Below, piece after piece: positions 10,643-23,565 of a stretch of DNA of 64,000 bases. The stretch spans positions 124,001 to 188,000 of the forward strand of contig JH720355.1 in the NCBI GenBank assembly GCA_000231825.2, written 5' to 3'. Origin of the DNA: Tetrahymena elliotti 4EA. Taxonomy: Eukaryota > Ciliophora > Oligohymenophorea > Hymenostomatida > Tetrahymenidae. Numbering within the stretch: position 1 is the stretch's first letter; each line of letters opens with the position of its first letter. Both the position numbers and the translations under genes were made by a program. Below the pieces are notes generated by a model. It saw nothing but the letters and a program-made list of their open reading frames with translations, did no database searches and was not told the DNA's origin.

Positions 10643-13266
10643 ACAAATAAAAATATAAAATGTATAAAAGTAATAATTAAATTATAAAAACAAACTAGCT
10701 TATTAGTAGTTAGTTAGTACCTTTTCTTGAAAGGCTTTTGAAAAATTAAATTAGAAATATTTATAATCAACATTATGATAAAACTCTAAAATATGCTAAT
10801 TTATAAAACAAACTTATATTCAAATATTTTATGTTTCTATAATGTATCACTTAATTTCCATTATAGCCCAAAGTATTTCATTTCTCACAAAAAACTAATT
10901 TCTTTTCTTTATGAAATATAAATTCAACAATTTACCATTTTTAAAAATTTTTTTGAAACATAATTTAATCTAACAATTGTAATTTTCTAATTGATTCCAA
11001 TTTTTAGACAAATAATTAAATTATTTTGGTTTTAAATATTAATAAATATCTATTTAATGTTTAAATTTTTAAAGTCAGCTATATAAAAATAAATTCTATT
11101 CAAGCATTCAAGTGATATTAAAAGACCAAAATTTTGCTAAATTTATTGTTTTAATACTCATTTATTTTAGCAAAATTTTATTAAACCAAGAAGCAAATTT
11201 ATATTTTTGTAAATTTTTAATTATTACTATTTTAGATTATTAAAAGCATATCAATGTGAAAATAATATAAAAATATCTGTTTTCTTGATAATGCAATATA
11301 TACTGAAATTTAAAATATTCATTTTTTTATAATTAAATATTATTTTCAAAAATTAGATTTTTTTATAATTCCATTTTTTATCCAACAAAAATGAATTTTT
11401 TAAATTTAATAATTTTTATCTTTTTATGGTTTCATAACATCTCACTCTTTTACTTAAATATCTTACAGTAATTTGATACTAAAATTTGAAAATAATTAAT
11501 TTTTTATTGTTTGATTATTTAGAGTTTAATATATTACTTAATTTTTGTTTAATTACAAAAGTAAAGCAAATATTTTGTATTTGATACATCAATTTTTATA
11601 AGAAAGATGTATCTAGAATGTTATCTAAAAATCTTTTCTTTTTTTAAATTGATTTTAGTTTTTAAAGATTTGGGAGAAAAAAAATTGATCTAATTTTTTT
11701 ATTTAGATATATTATTTTTAAAAATGATTCAACAATTAATTTATTTTATTCAAAAATTTTTTTCTAAATTTATATTTTCTCTTTAGATATTTAGATAGAA
11801 ATTATCATTAGTTTTGTTTATAAATGGTGTTGGATATTATTTTGTTTCTTGTGTCAATCTATTTTATGATGAAAATTTAAATTATTTATATTTGGTAAAT
11901 ATTATTAAGTAAATTTTAATTAAATAGTAACTAAGAGGGCAACCGCTAATAAAAGTGAAAATTAAAAAGTTAAGCTGCCTACAAATACCTTGAATTTATT
12001 AAAAAGGTGCTTATTGTTGAAAGTAAATAAAAAAGAAAAGTTTTGTAAACGAAGATATCCAAAGTAAAATAGATGGGAAAAAAAATGAAATTAGAAAATT
12101 TAAACATAAATCTGATAGATTATTTTTTACTTCAAATATTTTATTTTTGAAAAACGAATAGTAAAATTAAAAATATCATCTCTTTATAAAATTTAACTTT
12201 ATTTTCATGTTACTTTTAATCAATAAAAGTACTATTAATTAAATATCTTTACTCTAGACTTATATATTAACTAGATCAGATGATAGATAACGAATAAATT
12301 CTCATACCTTACATCCAAATGATTTGTATCATATTATAATTGGATTATTTGACCTCTCTCACTATTTCAAGGACAAAATATTAAGCATTAATCTTTCTCT
12401 TTTAATCTGAAATACACTTGATTTAATCTACTTTTATTAAAGATGAGTTAGGTTTTGTATTTTTATTTAATAATATGTATAATTAGTGGAGAAAAATTTG
12501 AATAAATTAATTATAAAGTTTCGTAATACAAATTTTTCATAAGAATAAATAAAAATGAATAGGTTATCTATTTAATCTTTTATAAATGAATTTTATTGTT
12601 AATCAAACATTTCTTTTATAATTTAAATCACTAATTAATGCTTTGCACTTTTTGACTGAAAAAGGTACTTTTTTGTTTCTAAATAAGCGATTAGAATTTA
12701 ATAGCTTATTAATTAAGAATGTAATTTCTTTTCTTCGCTTATTCTGCTTAATCATATTATTTATCCTGACTGATAAGAAGATGATTTATCTTAGGCAACC
12801 TAAGGAAAGCCTTTCTACTATGAAGAATATAAGATTTTGCATTCTTATAAGCTCTTTCTCTAAGATTTACCTAATATTTAATTTCCCTATCAAACAAAAA
12901 ACAGTTGATTGAATTGTAAAAATAATTAATTTGCAACAACAAATAATCTTAAATATCAAAATAAATTAAATAAAAGTAAAAATCTTTCATTTAAGGAGTC
13001 AAGCAAAATCATTCAATCAATACAGTGCTAAGCAATATAAAAAACAAGCTATCAGCATAAATCAATCTCTTCACTCATCCAACAAAACAGGATTTTTAAG
13101 ATAAGTAGTTTTTCTTTAGCTTCTAAATAGCCAGGTTAATAATCAACTACTTATTATTCGAAAGCAAAAGTTTACAATAACTTGATTAAATAATTAAACT
13201 TGAAAGAAGGTTAAAATAGTTAGCAACATTTAAAATAGTTTTTCTAATTAAATTCAATATAAAAGA
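10643..13266. other. 2.6-kb intergenic region
   Basis: A+T-rich, with no supported gene. The stretch from about 12640 to 13266 has a more balanced composition and may be a long 5' leader of the gene at 13267. Within it a TGA-free frame of about 95 codons lies on the minus strand (about 12912-12636) without an ATG or a splice acceptor, and an 89-codon frame lies on the plus strand. Neither could be built into a gene. A short open frame near 11933-12090 is at chance level. Confidence 0.5.
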
Positions 13267-15246
13267 ATGGGATAATTATGCTTTAGAGAAGAAAAAGAGC
13301 CAAGAGCTGCTTCAAGACAACAAAATCGCTTAACTTCTGCTAATAACTTAATAGGCTAAGCACCCTCTAAATAAATTGCTTATCGCTTTTAAACTGATAA
13401 TTTTGAAAATGTTAGTAATGAAAAAAAGTACTTTTATTCAATGTTCTTTTACAATAAAATATAAAAAAAGATTCTTAAACTCTCTCATGTAAGTAAGAAA
13501 AAGAGCCATGAGCTTTCTTTTTAACAAATTTAAAGATTAATTGCATCGCTTCAATAATATATTCAGTATTTACAGACCATTTAAGAGAAATTTTAGTTGT
13601 ATGATTAAGTATATGAAGAGAGTGAAAAAGGCTACTTAGAAAGTGATGCTTATTCTTTGAGCTTTGATGATTCTTTAAGAAATTTAACTTTCCCTTAAAA
13701 TACAAACTCTAATGGGAATGGAAGTATTTTAGGTCTTTAGATAAAAAAACTCACTCTAGCTAAGACAAATACCTAGTCAAGCTAAGTCTAAGAAGAATCT
13801 TTGGAAACAGAAAATTATGATAATATTGATAACAATTAAAGCACCCAATCAACTAATAATTACAATCAAATAATTCCTAGATTCAATTCTGAGGAAGTAA
13901 GTGAGCATCTTCAATAATAACGTATGTCAGCTTTAAAATCAGCAAATTGTTAATAAGATTATTAATGTGAAGAAACTGAAAAAATAAATAATAAGGAACC
14001 TAATAGTTGCAGCAGTGTTCTTCTCTACGAAATAGATAGTGAAGCAGATAGAGCTTAAAGCAACCAATCAAATTAAATGAATAATCAAAATAAAGATAAT
14101 GAACACTTTACTTTTATAGAGAATAATGAAAAACACTTGTAAACTATTTATGAAGAGTAAACAAAAGATAATAATTTCTTTAGTAGTAATGTCTTCAGCA
14201 ATAATTCGTAGATATTATTTGGTGACTCAAACATCTTGTCTTAAATATCCATTAACGATCTATAAAATGCTCTTCCAAATTATGAAGTATCTGAAATATT
14301 TGGTAGAATTTCTGAAAGACTAGAGTAGCCTCTTCTAATTGTCGAAATGCATAAAATTTCTTAGGAAACAAAAGTTAGAGTTTCTTCTTATAGAGTTTAA
14401 CTTGAAGTTTTATTTGAAGAGGGAGGCAAGAAATAAAAGTAAAGTTTCTTTACACCAAATTTAATTCAATCTGCTCCATCTTCACCAAATTGCAATTTGG
14501 CTGACATAGATATAAATGAAGTCTTCGAATTCATGAGTGAAATCCATTTATCTAACTAATCATATACTAAATTTAGAGTCACTGTTTTCTACACCCCAAT
14601 AAAAAAGGAAAACCCTTCAAGAAAAGGAAGTGAAGAAAATAGTCCTTAATTAAAATAAAAGTGCAAAAATTCAAATTTCTCATCTAATCATTCAAAAGAG
14701 TTGAATAAACTATCTGAAAGCTCTAAGAACCACTCAGCATATGAAAATGACAAACAAGCAATATCATCAGCATCTTCTTCCTCTTCAGGCTCTACAAATA
14801 ATTAGAAAAATCAAATAACAGCAATATAAACAGATGGTTAAGCTGGAAATGACGACCCTAAATTCAACTCGAGTGAAAAAATGTTTGATTAAAAACAAAG
14901 TGAAGAAATAAAATTAAGCTCTCAAGCGATCGATCTAAAAAATTACATGGATCAAGATATTTAATATTTAAATTTAAAATTCACTAACAAATCAATAAAA
15001 TAAAAAATTAATTCAAATCCCATTAAACTAACCCTTTCAATGAGATTCTAATTTGTCTATGACTAAAGAAGCCTTGTTAACGGTTTAATGAATAGCTTGT
15101 GTTCATAAAAAATGATTTTAGAAGAAATAATAGTAAACATGGCTAACGAGTTTAGCATCGGTAATAAAAACTAGGCAAGCACTATCATTAGCAACAATAA
15201 CAATAACAACAACAATAATAATTAATAACAAAAAAATTAATAATGA
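13267..15246 (+). CDS. unknown 659-residue Q/N/S-rich protein with MGxxC N-terminus
   Basis: A single uninterrupted frame runs from ATG 13267 to TGA 15244-15246 using many TAA/TAG glutamines; no intron is needed. I do not recognise the family. The N-terminus MGQLCFREEKEPRAASRQQN has Gly2 and Cys5, the pattern of proteins that are N-myristoylated and then palmitoylated, so membrane attachment is possible (inference). Residues ~60-130 form a basic, helical, possibly coiled segment. The middle is low complexity (Asn, Gln, Ser, acidic patches), with a Ser run in the last third. Two more ordered stretches resemble each other loosely: one around KVRVSSYRVQLEVLFEE and another around YTKFRVTVFYTP, which might be beta-sandwich strands. 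The extreme C-terminus is an Asn/Gln run. No catalytic motif was seen. Confidence 0.75.
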
Positions 15247-16124
15247 CATACTAATTAAAATTTTTCCTCTATTTATTACTCTTAAACTACAAAAAATTAA
15301 TCAAAAAAAATCTCCAATCCTAGCATCTTTCTTTATTTTTACTTGCTTGGTGATCTTGAATGAAATAATAAATCCGTTTCACCTATTCAAAGAAATAAGT
15401 GAAAAAATTCTTTTTAATAGTTCTTTTTCAATAAAAAATTCTTTTATTAAATAAAAAATTGATTTCGTACTTACATCTAAAAAAATGTATATTTACTTAT
15501 AAAAAATATCCAAATTTAATAAAGATTTTTCAAAGCATTCTTCATTTTCTATTTGAATATTTTCATTTAATTTTCTTATCTAAAATTTCTAATTTAAAAC
15601 ATTTTTTATTTAAATTTTTTAATAAATCAAATTTATTCAGCATATCTGAGCGATTTGTAAATCAAATAAAAATTTATTTTTAAAATTAAAATTTTTTCAA
15701 ATAATTTAATTAATGGTCTTAAATTGATTATGTGAATTCAAATTTGAAGTATTAAGCACTTTTTTAATTCCAGAAAATTTCTTATTTTATAGACAATAAT
15801 GTCTTTATAATAATTATGGTAGTAAGTAATTTAAAATTGTTGTCAATACAAAATAAAAATACTTTTTTAAAACAAAGAAATTAATTTTAATTTTGGTAAT
15901 AAAAATAATGGTAAAAATGCATTTTCTACTATTAAAACTCTATTTTTAATTTAAAAAATAACATTAAAAATTTAAAAATATTTTTAATTGCATTAAAGTA
16001 TATTTTTTTTAAGATTTCAATTTTATATCAAAACAAATATCTATAAACAGAATTTATTAACCTTATATTACTTTATTTCTTATCAAATTTGTTTCCTATC
16101 TTCTTTGCTAATTAATTTTTTTAC
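15247..16124. other. intergenic, convergent gene ends
   Basis: Lies between the stop codons of a plus-strand and a minus-strand gene. It is A+T rich, and nothing beyond presumed 3' untranslated sequence is visible. A short TGA-free extension just after 15246 is likely part of the 3' leader of transcript 13267. Confidence 0.5.
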
Positions 16125-16844
16125 TCATTCATTCATTTCTTCATCATCATCACAAGATTCAAACTCACTGTCATCATCTTATTCCATTTTGTTAGCATTT
16201 TTAGATTTTTTATTATCTTCTTCATCTTCATCAGAATCTGATTAATTTGAGTCAGATAAATCAGCAAACATATTTCTGTTTTTAGCATTTGCATTTACAG
16301 ATATGTTAGATTGGCTTGTTTTTACTTTGGTTTTTTCTTTTTCTTTCAAAATCTTTTTTTACTGCTTAACACTCTTTTAGAAAATAGCTTTAACTTTCAT
16401 AGGATCTTCTTCTTCTATGTGACTTTTAACTATATCCAAGAAAATACCTGAGAAAGTACGATTAGATGTACTTTTTCTGTTAGCAGTACCAAATACAAAT
16501 TAATCGATTGCTTCTTCTACGAGTTCATTTAATTGATTTCTTTGAACTCCTTCAGTCACCTTAAGAATTAGTTCTTTATTATTACTTTCAACAAGTAATT
16601 AAAGCTCTGCAGCATATTTTTGATTGTCTTCTTTATCCTTAAATGAATTAAATCTACTTAAAAGTCTACCTTTTTGCTTTTCAGATGGATTTAATTTTTC
16701 TTGATTGATATTAGATTGATCAAGTTAGAGTTGGGACTATTTAGACTTTGATTAGACTTTCTTCTTTCTCTTCTTAATCATCATCATCTTTTCTTTTATC
16801 TTTTGCTTGTATTTATTAATAGCTCTTTTAGGTTCAACGTCCAT
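16125..16844 (-). CDS. PHAX-like RNA-binding-domain protein
   Basis: Single-exon gene, ATG at 16844 and TGA at 16127-16125, 239 residues. Layout: a very basic N-terminus (Lys/Met-rich, residues ~1-35); a conserved-looking central region (~65-165); a long Lys/Glu helix; and an acidic Asp/Glu/Ser tail. The central region contains FVFGTANRKSTSNRTFSGIF followed by LDIVKSH, which resembles the RNA-binding domain of PHAX (phosphorylated adaptor for RNA export), where a basic RRRTPGGVFLNLLK-type segment follows helical repeats. PHAX exports snRNA and transports snoRNA in other eukaryotes; that role here is inference from one domain. The protein is shorter than animal PHAX and I see no clear nuclear export signal. 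Alternative: a generic basic nucleolar protein. Confidence 0.55.
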
Positions 16845-17604
16845 TTTTATTACTCTTTACTTAATTTTACTTAGTGCTTCTATTATAACTTAATATACAA
16901 AATCTTAATAAAATTTTAATATTTTTTGAGTCAATCAAAAGTGCTACTAATAAGCTTTTAGTATTTAATTTTAACTCCTATTTTAAAGAGTGTTACTCAT
17001 TTAAAATATTGCTTAATTTATTAAAAATTATTTTTAAAAATGTTTTTTGTTAAAATGACCAAGCTAGAGTAAAATTTTATGAATATTTAATTTTATTAAT
17101 TCTATAAAAATAATACTTTCTAATCTATTTTTCAATTCTTTTTTGTTTGTCATAAGAAGATGCTAGATATTACTTACTGATTCAAGATTTTTTTTAACAT
17201 TAAATTTTTAGAATTTAAGTAATGCATCAGAAATGAAAAGAAAAAGTGAAAAGAATTAATTTTATCTGATGATTTAAACAATTTTTTGTGAACGAAAAAC
17301 ATAAAATAAATAGGAAAACCTCAAAAATAAAGATGAAAATGGTCAATTAAATATAAAAAGTCTTAAATATTTGAAGGAAAACCAATTAAATGAATTCTAT
17401 TATAAAAAATATTTTAAAATATTAAAAATAATCTTATAAATTTAATATTATAAATTTAGCTTTTTGAACTATATTAAATTAATTCTTTGGTTAACAAGCT
17501 TTTAAAAAGCTGTATCTAAAAAAATCAATATTTAATTATTAATAATATTAACTCTAAAGTTAAGTAAAGTAGTATTAAATAAACTCCCAAAAAGTAGATT
17601 ATAA
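16845..17604. other. divergent intergenic region
   Basis: Shared upstream region of two divergently read genes (PHAX-like, minus; DOHH, plus). Very A+T rich, with no gene. It presumably holds both promoters, but I recognise no specific element. Confidence 0.5.
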
Positions 17605-18576
17605 ATGAGCGTTTAGGTTGAAGAAAGCATTTGTGATAGATTCGTTAAAATTCTATAGAATCCTTAATCCTAATGTGGTGAAAAATATAGAGCTATTTTT
17701 GAGCTTAAATCAATAGGAACCAAGGAGTCTGTTTAATGTTTGATTGATAATTTTAACAATTTAGATAATTCTGATTTACTCAAGCATGAAGTAAGTTACG
17801 CACTTGGCTAGATGTCTGAAGAATACCGTAATATTATTAAGCCTTTCTTAATTTAGTGCTTGGAAGACTTAAATGAATATCCAGTAGTCCGTCATGAAGC
17901 TGGAGAGGGGTTAAGTAACTTCGCCTCAGATGATGATGAATTGCTTCCTATATTTGTAAAGTATTCTTCCAGTGATGTAAAAGAAGTTGCTGGAACTTGC
18001 TAAATTGCAGTTGAGAAAGTTCAAACTTACAAATAATTAAAAGAAAAATATGCATTAAAATATAGCAATACAAGAGAGCCTGCAGCTCCTTTCTAAGAGT
18101 AAGATTTGGATTAAATTTTAAACCTCAACACTGAAGAAGAAGAGTAAAAGCTTACTTTGAATGAAAAGATTGAAAATATAGTATTCTCTGCTACTACTAG
18201 CTTATTTACTAAGTACAGAGCCCTTTACTTATTAAGAGACAGAGCTGATGAAGCTAGTATTCTATTACTTGCTAAATTCCTTCAAAAATAATTCTGGGAT
18301 AAGACGAACAACCTCTTCAGACATGAAGTCTGCTTTGTACTTGGATAACTTGGTGAACAAGCTTTAGCATCTATCCCTCAACTTAAAATAACAGCTCTTG
18401 ACTAAGAAGAAAATGAAATAGTTAGACATGAAGCCTTATCTGCTTACTCATCTATTTCTGATGACTCCGAATTCTTAAAATAGTTTGTCAAAGATGAAAG
18501 TAGAATCGTTAGAGAAAGTGCTATAGTTGCTTTAGACTTAATTGCATACTGGGGTACTGCTTCAGGATGTTGCTGA
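17605..18576 (+). CDS. DOHH: deoxyhypusine hydroxylase (HEAT-repeat iron enzyme)
   Basis: Catalyses the second step of hypusine formation on translation factor eIF5A, using a di-iron centre held between two groups of HEAT repeats. The gene is one uninterrupted exon (ATG 17605, TGA 18574-18576, 323 residues; the family is usually about 300-325). All four His-Glu iron-binding pairs are visible: LKHEVSYALGQ (His61), VVRHEAGEGL (His97), LFRHEVCFVLGQ (His240) and IVRHEALSAY (His275). Their spacing, two in each half separated by an acidic linker of ~100 residues, matches the family. Asp/Glu-rich linker residues around 150-200 are variable as expected. The C-terminus ends in Cys-Cys, which is unusual but not part of the active site. 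The minus-strand PHAX-like gene lies upstream. Identification is strong. Confidence 0.93.
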
Positions 18577-19135
18577 AAAAATATTTTAAATTTAAATTAA
18601 ACTTTAATTCTATCTAGTAACATAAATTTATTCCATAATAAAACTGTATTGGATATAATTAAATATTTTTACTTTATTTTACCATGTTAACCTTCATTTA
18701 TTTTTATTTCTTCAATCAAATAATATTTTATTCTACTTCCTAAGTTAGTAATACTTATATTCAAATATAAATCATAAGATTGGTTTGTGAAATTAGTTAC
18801 TTTTTCAAAAGATTTAAAATAAATATTAAACTTCAGTTTTAATACTATGGATATTTTAAAAGAATAAAAGTTGCTATCATTAATATCTTCTTTTAAGCAT
18901 TTTCTTTTTTTTTGTAATAATTTCTATTTGATATTTTTGATTTTATTTTTTTTGATTGTATTTGTTAATCAAATTTAATAGAATATTTACAGAAAATATT
19001 AAAATAATAATGTAAAGATAAAATACATAGTTCAAAGTATAATTCATATTTTGAGGAGATAAATTAGAAACAAAAGATTTAATTAATTTAAAATAAATTA
19101 TGCTTGAATTTTATTCTAATTTATTTTTATCAATT
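18577..19135. other. intergenic, convergent gene ends
   Basis: Between the stops of DOHH (+) and the seipin-like gene (-). A+T rich, with no gene-like frame. Confidence 0.5.
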
Positions 19136-20215
19136 TCAATCATAACGTACTTTTCTTCTTTTTTTGCAACTATTTACTATACAAGGTTTAATGCAGTAGT
19201 AAATGTAATAAAAGAGGAACAGATATGTTGAAAGTGCAATAATCATAATTAAACTAGTTGAGTAGAACCAGTAGTAGAGATAAAATCTTATTCCTTTCAA
19301 AATAGGATTTATTACCAATGATGATGATTATATAAATATTCCTACATCCTTAACTTTAATAATGATTGCCTATAAATCTATTAAACTATTAGGAAGCTTC
19401 TCAAATAATATTTGATCTATCTCATATAGATTATCTTCTAATTATATATCTAAAATTCTAAGCAATTTTGCACCAAGACTTTAAAATATACGTTCTAAGA
19501 TATTTCTTTTTTTCTAATTCTAATTGAAATGAACTACTTTTTTTATTTATAGGCTATCACCATTTCTATCTAGAATTACTATATCTATAGGGACTATTCC
19601 TTGGCTAAATCCTTTATTTTAGAGATCAAACAAGACTAAACGTAAATTCATTTGATAGGATTCACGTTCAAAATAAATTTCTTAACGCTAGTTATGGAGA
19701 TGAATATTGCAAACTGTCTTCAAATCTGAATCTATGCTTTAAGAGAGAGAGCTTCTTTTTATTGATGCTTAATCTTTTTCTATGTTACCTTATTATGTTT
19801 ATTCTTTTACTTTTTATTAGCTATCATTTTGCTCATTTGCTGATTCATTTATGCTTGAATTTCTTTAATCATTATGTTAGTATTCTTGTTCTTAAATTTT
19901 GTTAAGAATTTCTATTTCATTGATGTTTTAACATATTCTCATCTTGTGGTCTTAATTAAAATAGAAACCTAAATAATGTTCATGGATATCTTTTTGGAAA
20001 TGTAAAGTAAGTTCTTATTACATATTAGGTATCAAGAAATAATAAGCAACTAAAAATATTTAGATTGCCAATAAGAAGCAGCAAAAGAAAGTAAATGCTT
20101 TTCTAATTAAAAATGAGCACATAGAGACCATTTTAGGACCTCCAAGGCGGTCAAATGTGTTGTATAGAAGGTTGAGAACAAAATCAAATATATATTCAAA
20201 TATTTAAAGAACCAT
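19136..20215 (-). CDS. seipin-like lipid-droplet biogenesis protein
   Basis: Seipin is an ER membrane protein that organises lipid-droplet formation. One exon, ATG at 20215, TGA at 19138-19136, 359 residues, close to the usual seipin length. Topology fits the family: an amphipathic N-terminus, a first membrane helix around residues 38-62 (FTFFCCFLLAIQIFLVAYYF), a long lumenal region, and a second membrane helix around 310-345 (rich in Leu, Ile, Tyr and Phe) followed by a short basic tail. The lumenal part has the beta-strand pattern expected, including YQMNLRLVLFDLQNKGF and the block GIRFYLYYWFYSTS just before the second helix, which is characteristic of seipins. A Gln/Asn/Ser-rich insertion (~110-170) interrupts the lumenal domain and looks like a ciliate-specific loop. 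The neighbours are two DGAT2-type acyltransferases, which supports the lipid role. Confidence 0.72.
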
Positions 20216-21665
20216 TTCTTGCTTCAAATCTAAATGCTTGCTTTTTTGAACTCAATATCTCCCTATTTATTTATTAAATTACTTTGTTAATTTTTTAGTT
20301 TTAGTTAATTAAATTAAATCTTTTATTTCAAAATGCAGTGTTAAAAGTTTATTTTTGTGGTTTATCAAAAAATATGATATGTTAAAATGTTTGTGATTTT
20401 CTTTTTATCTCAAATGACTCTAAAAAGTTGAAAATATTATAAAAAATGACAAATACTATTACTTTTCCCTTTATTTATTAAACGAAATCTATCGTCATAG
20501 CTTTACTTATGCAATATAATGTAATATTAAGTCACTGAAATTTTTATTAGAATTAAATTGTTTCTCACACTTAAAAAATGATGTCTTACTGTGACCTTAC
20601 CTTTAAAATTTTTATTTAATTCATTTATTGACTTTTAAAAATTTATAGTATTTTTTAATACAGCAAATTAAAATATCACCTAGTATTTATAATAAACTAT
20701 AAGAAAATAATTCATTGAGAAGGTAGAAGAAATCAACGAATAACTAACAAAGAAAAGTTTACAATCAAGATAAATAAATTTATATTATTATTATAAAAAA
20801 TATTTCGAAATTCTTAGCCTAATAGCTGATATTTTAAATTTTTTATAGAAAATAAAAACAACAATTTTAGTTTATCATTATAAATTTAAAATAATATTAA
20901 TAGATAATTAATTTACTGGTTTTACCTCTTATAAATTGATAAACTATGTTTTATTAACTTTGAATTGTTTAATTTAAATTAAAATATCCAAAAAATGAAT
21001 TGGCAGAATAATTTTTAACTTTGAAATTAGAATTCATTTACAAGAAAAGTAAGATTATCTTATTTGGCATTATAAAAGATTATGATATTACAGTATGATT
21101 GAATAGATGGATTATGGTAAAGTAATCAATGAGATGCAATAGTAATAAAAATAATACTTTTACGTATTAATAATAAGTAAATGACAGATAAAAATGTAGA
21201 ATATTCTTATTTTGTTTCTATTAAGTGTAATCTCTAAATATATTTTTATCAAAATTAAATTTGACTTTAACTAAAAAAAAAAAGATTTGTATCTATCTTA
21301 CTTTCAATTTGATTTTCGATAATTAATATTCATCCAAAATTTTTAAAAAAAGTAAGGAAAAGATATTTCCGAAATTAAATTTAAACAATGTGTAAACAAA
21401 ATTTTTTTCAGTTCTTAAAAGTGGTTTCTTTTTCAAAGAATTTATTAAATTACTTTAATTTTAACTCTAATTTTATTTTAATATTCTATTCACATTAACT
21501 TTCAAGAAATATTTTTGAAAAATAAAAAAAAAATGAAATTCGACATTTAATTTGTTGATTTCTTAGAAAATTTCTTAATGATTTTATTTTAAATTTGAAA
21601 AGATTGTCAATCTAAGATAATTAAATTATAATTATTTCAAATCAAACATTTATTAAAAATCGAGT
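20216..21665. other. divergent intergenic region between seipin-like and first DGAT2 gene
   Basis: 1.45 kb of A+T-rich DNA upstream of both genes. No coding frame was found. It must contain both promoters; no motif was recognised. Confidence 0.5.
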
Positions 21666-22586
21666 ATGACAGAGTTTTCTAAGTTAAAAGATTTACCAAA
21701 GAGGCCTTTTAGAACCATATTAGGATCAAGTATTTTACTATGTTATGGACTTGGACCATTTTTAATGCTGATTTTTTACTACTATGCTTACATGGGAAGC
21801 TTAATTTGTATAGCTCTCTCAGCATTGTAAATTTTAGCTTAAGTTTTTGCAAAAAGAAGTTAAACCTACCTTAAATTGTTGAGAGCTCTTGATTTAGAGT
21901 TATATTTTGATGGTTTTACATTTGAAACAGTTGATGGTCCTATCAACCAAGAAAAAAGCTTATTCGCTGTTCATCCTCATGGTATTTGGAGTTTGGGCAT
22001 GTTCTTAAATAATCATAGAGATCATTTTGGAAAAAATGCAGTTGTATGTGGATCACGTGTGGTAACAGCAGCTCCTATTATGGGTCTTTTACACAAATTA
22101 GGAGGAATGGTCTCAGTAAATCCTGAAAGCTTATAGAAAATAATGAAAAAAGGTAACAATATAGCATTATTACCAGGTGGATTTGAGGAAGCAACTATTT
22201 CTTCAAGAAAAGAAAATAGAATATTTATAAAATCAAGAAAAGGATTTATTAAGTATGCTATTAGATATGGATATAAGGTTTATCCAACTTTTGTATTTAA
22301 CGAAAATAGAATCTATAATTATTTTGAAAAGTTCGAGAATTTTAGATTGATATTAAATAAAGTGAAATTAGTAGGAGTCATTTTCTGGTCTAAATTAGGA
22401 CTTCTTCCTGAATATAGCCATAAAATACACACTGTTGTAGGAAAGCCTATGGATCTTCCACATATCGAAAATCCATCTAATGATGTTGTAGAAAAATACC
22501 ATTAAGAATACATTCAATCTCTTTAAGCTTTATATGAAAAATACTCAAAAATCTATGATGTTAAGGAAGAGTTAAAATTATATTGA
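21666..22586 (+). CDS. DGAT2-family acyltransferase, paralogue 1
   Basis: Acyl-CoA:mono/diacylglycerol acyltransferase family, which makes triacylglycerol in the ER. Single exon, ATG 21666, TGA 22584-22586, 306 residues. Two closely spaced hydrophobic segments near residues 15-60 form the usual membrane hairpin. The active-site motif HPHG is intact at residues 103-106 (AVHPHGIWSLG). Further family blocks follow: GSRVVTAAPIMG, LLPGGFEEA, and the RKGFIKYAIRYGYKVYPTFV block that precedes FNE (FGE in most relatives). A second paralogue starts 980 bp downstream in the same orientation. The substrate (mono- or diacylglycerol, or an alcohol as in wax synthases) cannot be told from sequence. Confidence 0.88.
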
Positions 22587-23565
22587 TTTTTACATTTTAT
22601 CTTTACTTTAAGAATCACATTTAATTTTTGTTGTTTCATATTTTTTATATTTCAGCTCTAAACTTTATATTTTTTCAGTCTTTTGACAAAAGATAGTTTT
22701 TAGATTTGCTTTTATGTTATAAATTACCTTTTTATTCCTTAATCCGAAATTTCATACATTTTTCAAATTTCAGATTCCAGATATTTTTAATTAAATTGAT
22801 CTGATGTGGATTTACCTAAAGTGAAGATATCATTATTCTATTATTAAACTCCTTCATATTAAAAAAAATTAGATTGTATATTATTAAAGTGCTAATATTT
22901 TAGATATAAAAAAATATTGCTTATATAAATGAGATATTGTTCAAAAAGAAAACTTATTAATTTAGATAAAAATTATTCAGATGAATTTAAAGTTCACTTT
23001 TCAGAAATATTTAATAATTACAAAAATTTAGATCAACTAAAATAAAGTATGAAAGAAAGTCAATAAATAAATTTTGGTTCAGCTAAAATGAACAATTTTA
23101 AATTAAGCAAGATATTATAAGTACTAACCCTTTTTAATGATGAGGCTAAAATAAAAATTTGTTTATTTATACTTCTATGATATACTTGATTTAATTTTTC
23201 TAGCAAAAATAGAAGAAAAATTAGATTCTTATTATTTTCAGAATGAAGATATTATCAAAAATTTTTTCTTTCTGAACGATTTAATTTATTGATAGATTAT
23301 ATTTGTTCAAAATTTAATTTTTTCTAGATAGAATTCAACAAATTTTTTATTAATTTTTACGTCTTTAAATTATTACGATAGTATACGTCTTAAAGTTCTA
23401 TTATTAAAACAATGTATTTAGCTTTACGCAAGATTACTTTTAAATCAAAACATCATCTTTAAAATTTGCTATAATATTCATGACACATTGACACAGACAA
23501 ACTAGTTATAATTTTATTACATCAAAGAATATTTTTAAAATATAAATTATCCAAAAAAAAAAACC
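22587..23565. other. spacer between the two DGAT2 paralogues
   Basis: A+T-rich spacer. It contains only the small open frame at 22929-23180, listed separately. The rest shows no coding signal. Confidence 0.5.
22929..23180 (+). CDS. possible small gene, 83 residues
   Basis: ATG 22929 to TGA 23178-23180 with the ciliate code; 83 residues, using four TAA glutamines. The sequence is helical and Lys/Asn-rich in the first two thirds, with a short hydrophobic end (KIKICLFILL). No family is recognised. It lies between the DGAT2 paralogues in the same orientation. The length is only slightly above chance for this base composition, so it may be non-coding. Confidence 0.25.

Noticed and set aside
12643..12912. 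89-codon standard-code frame on the plus strand
   Set aside because: No ATG start, no TAA/TAG glutamines unlike real genes here, and no family resemblance; likely leader or chance.
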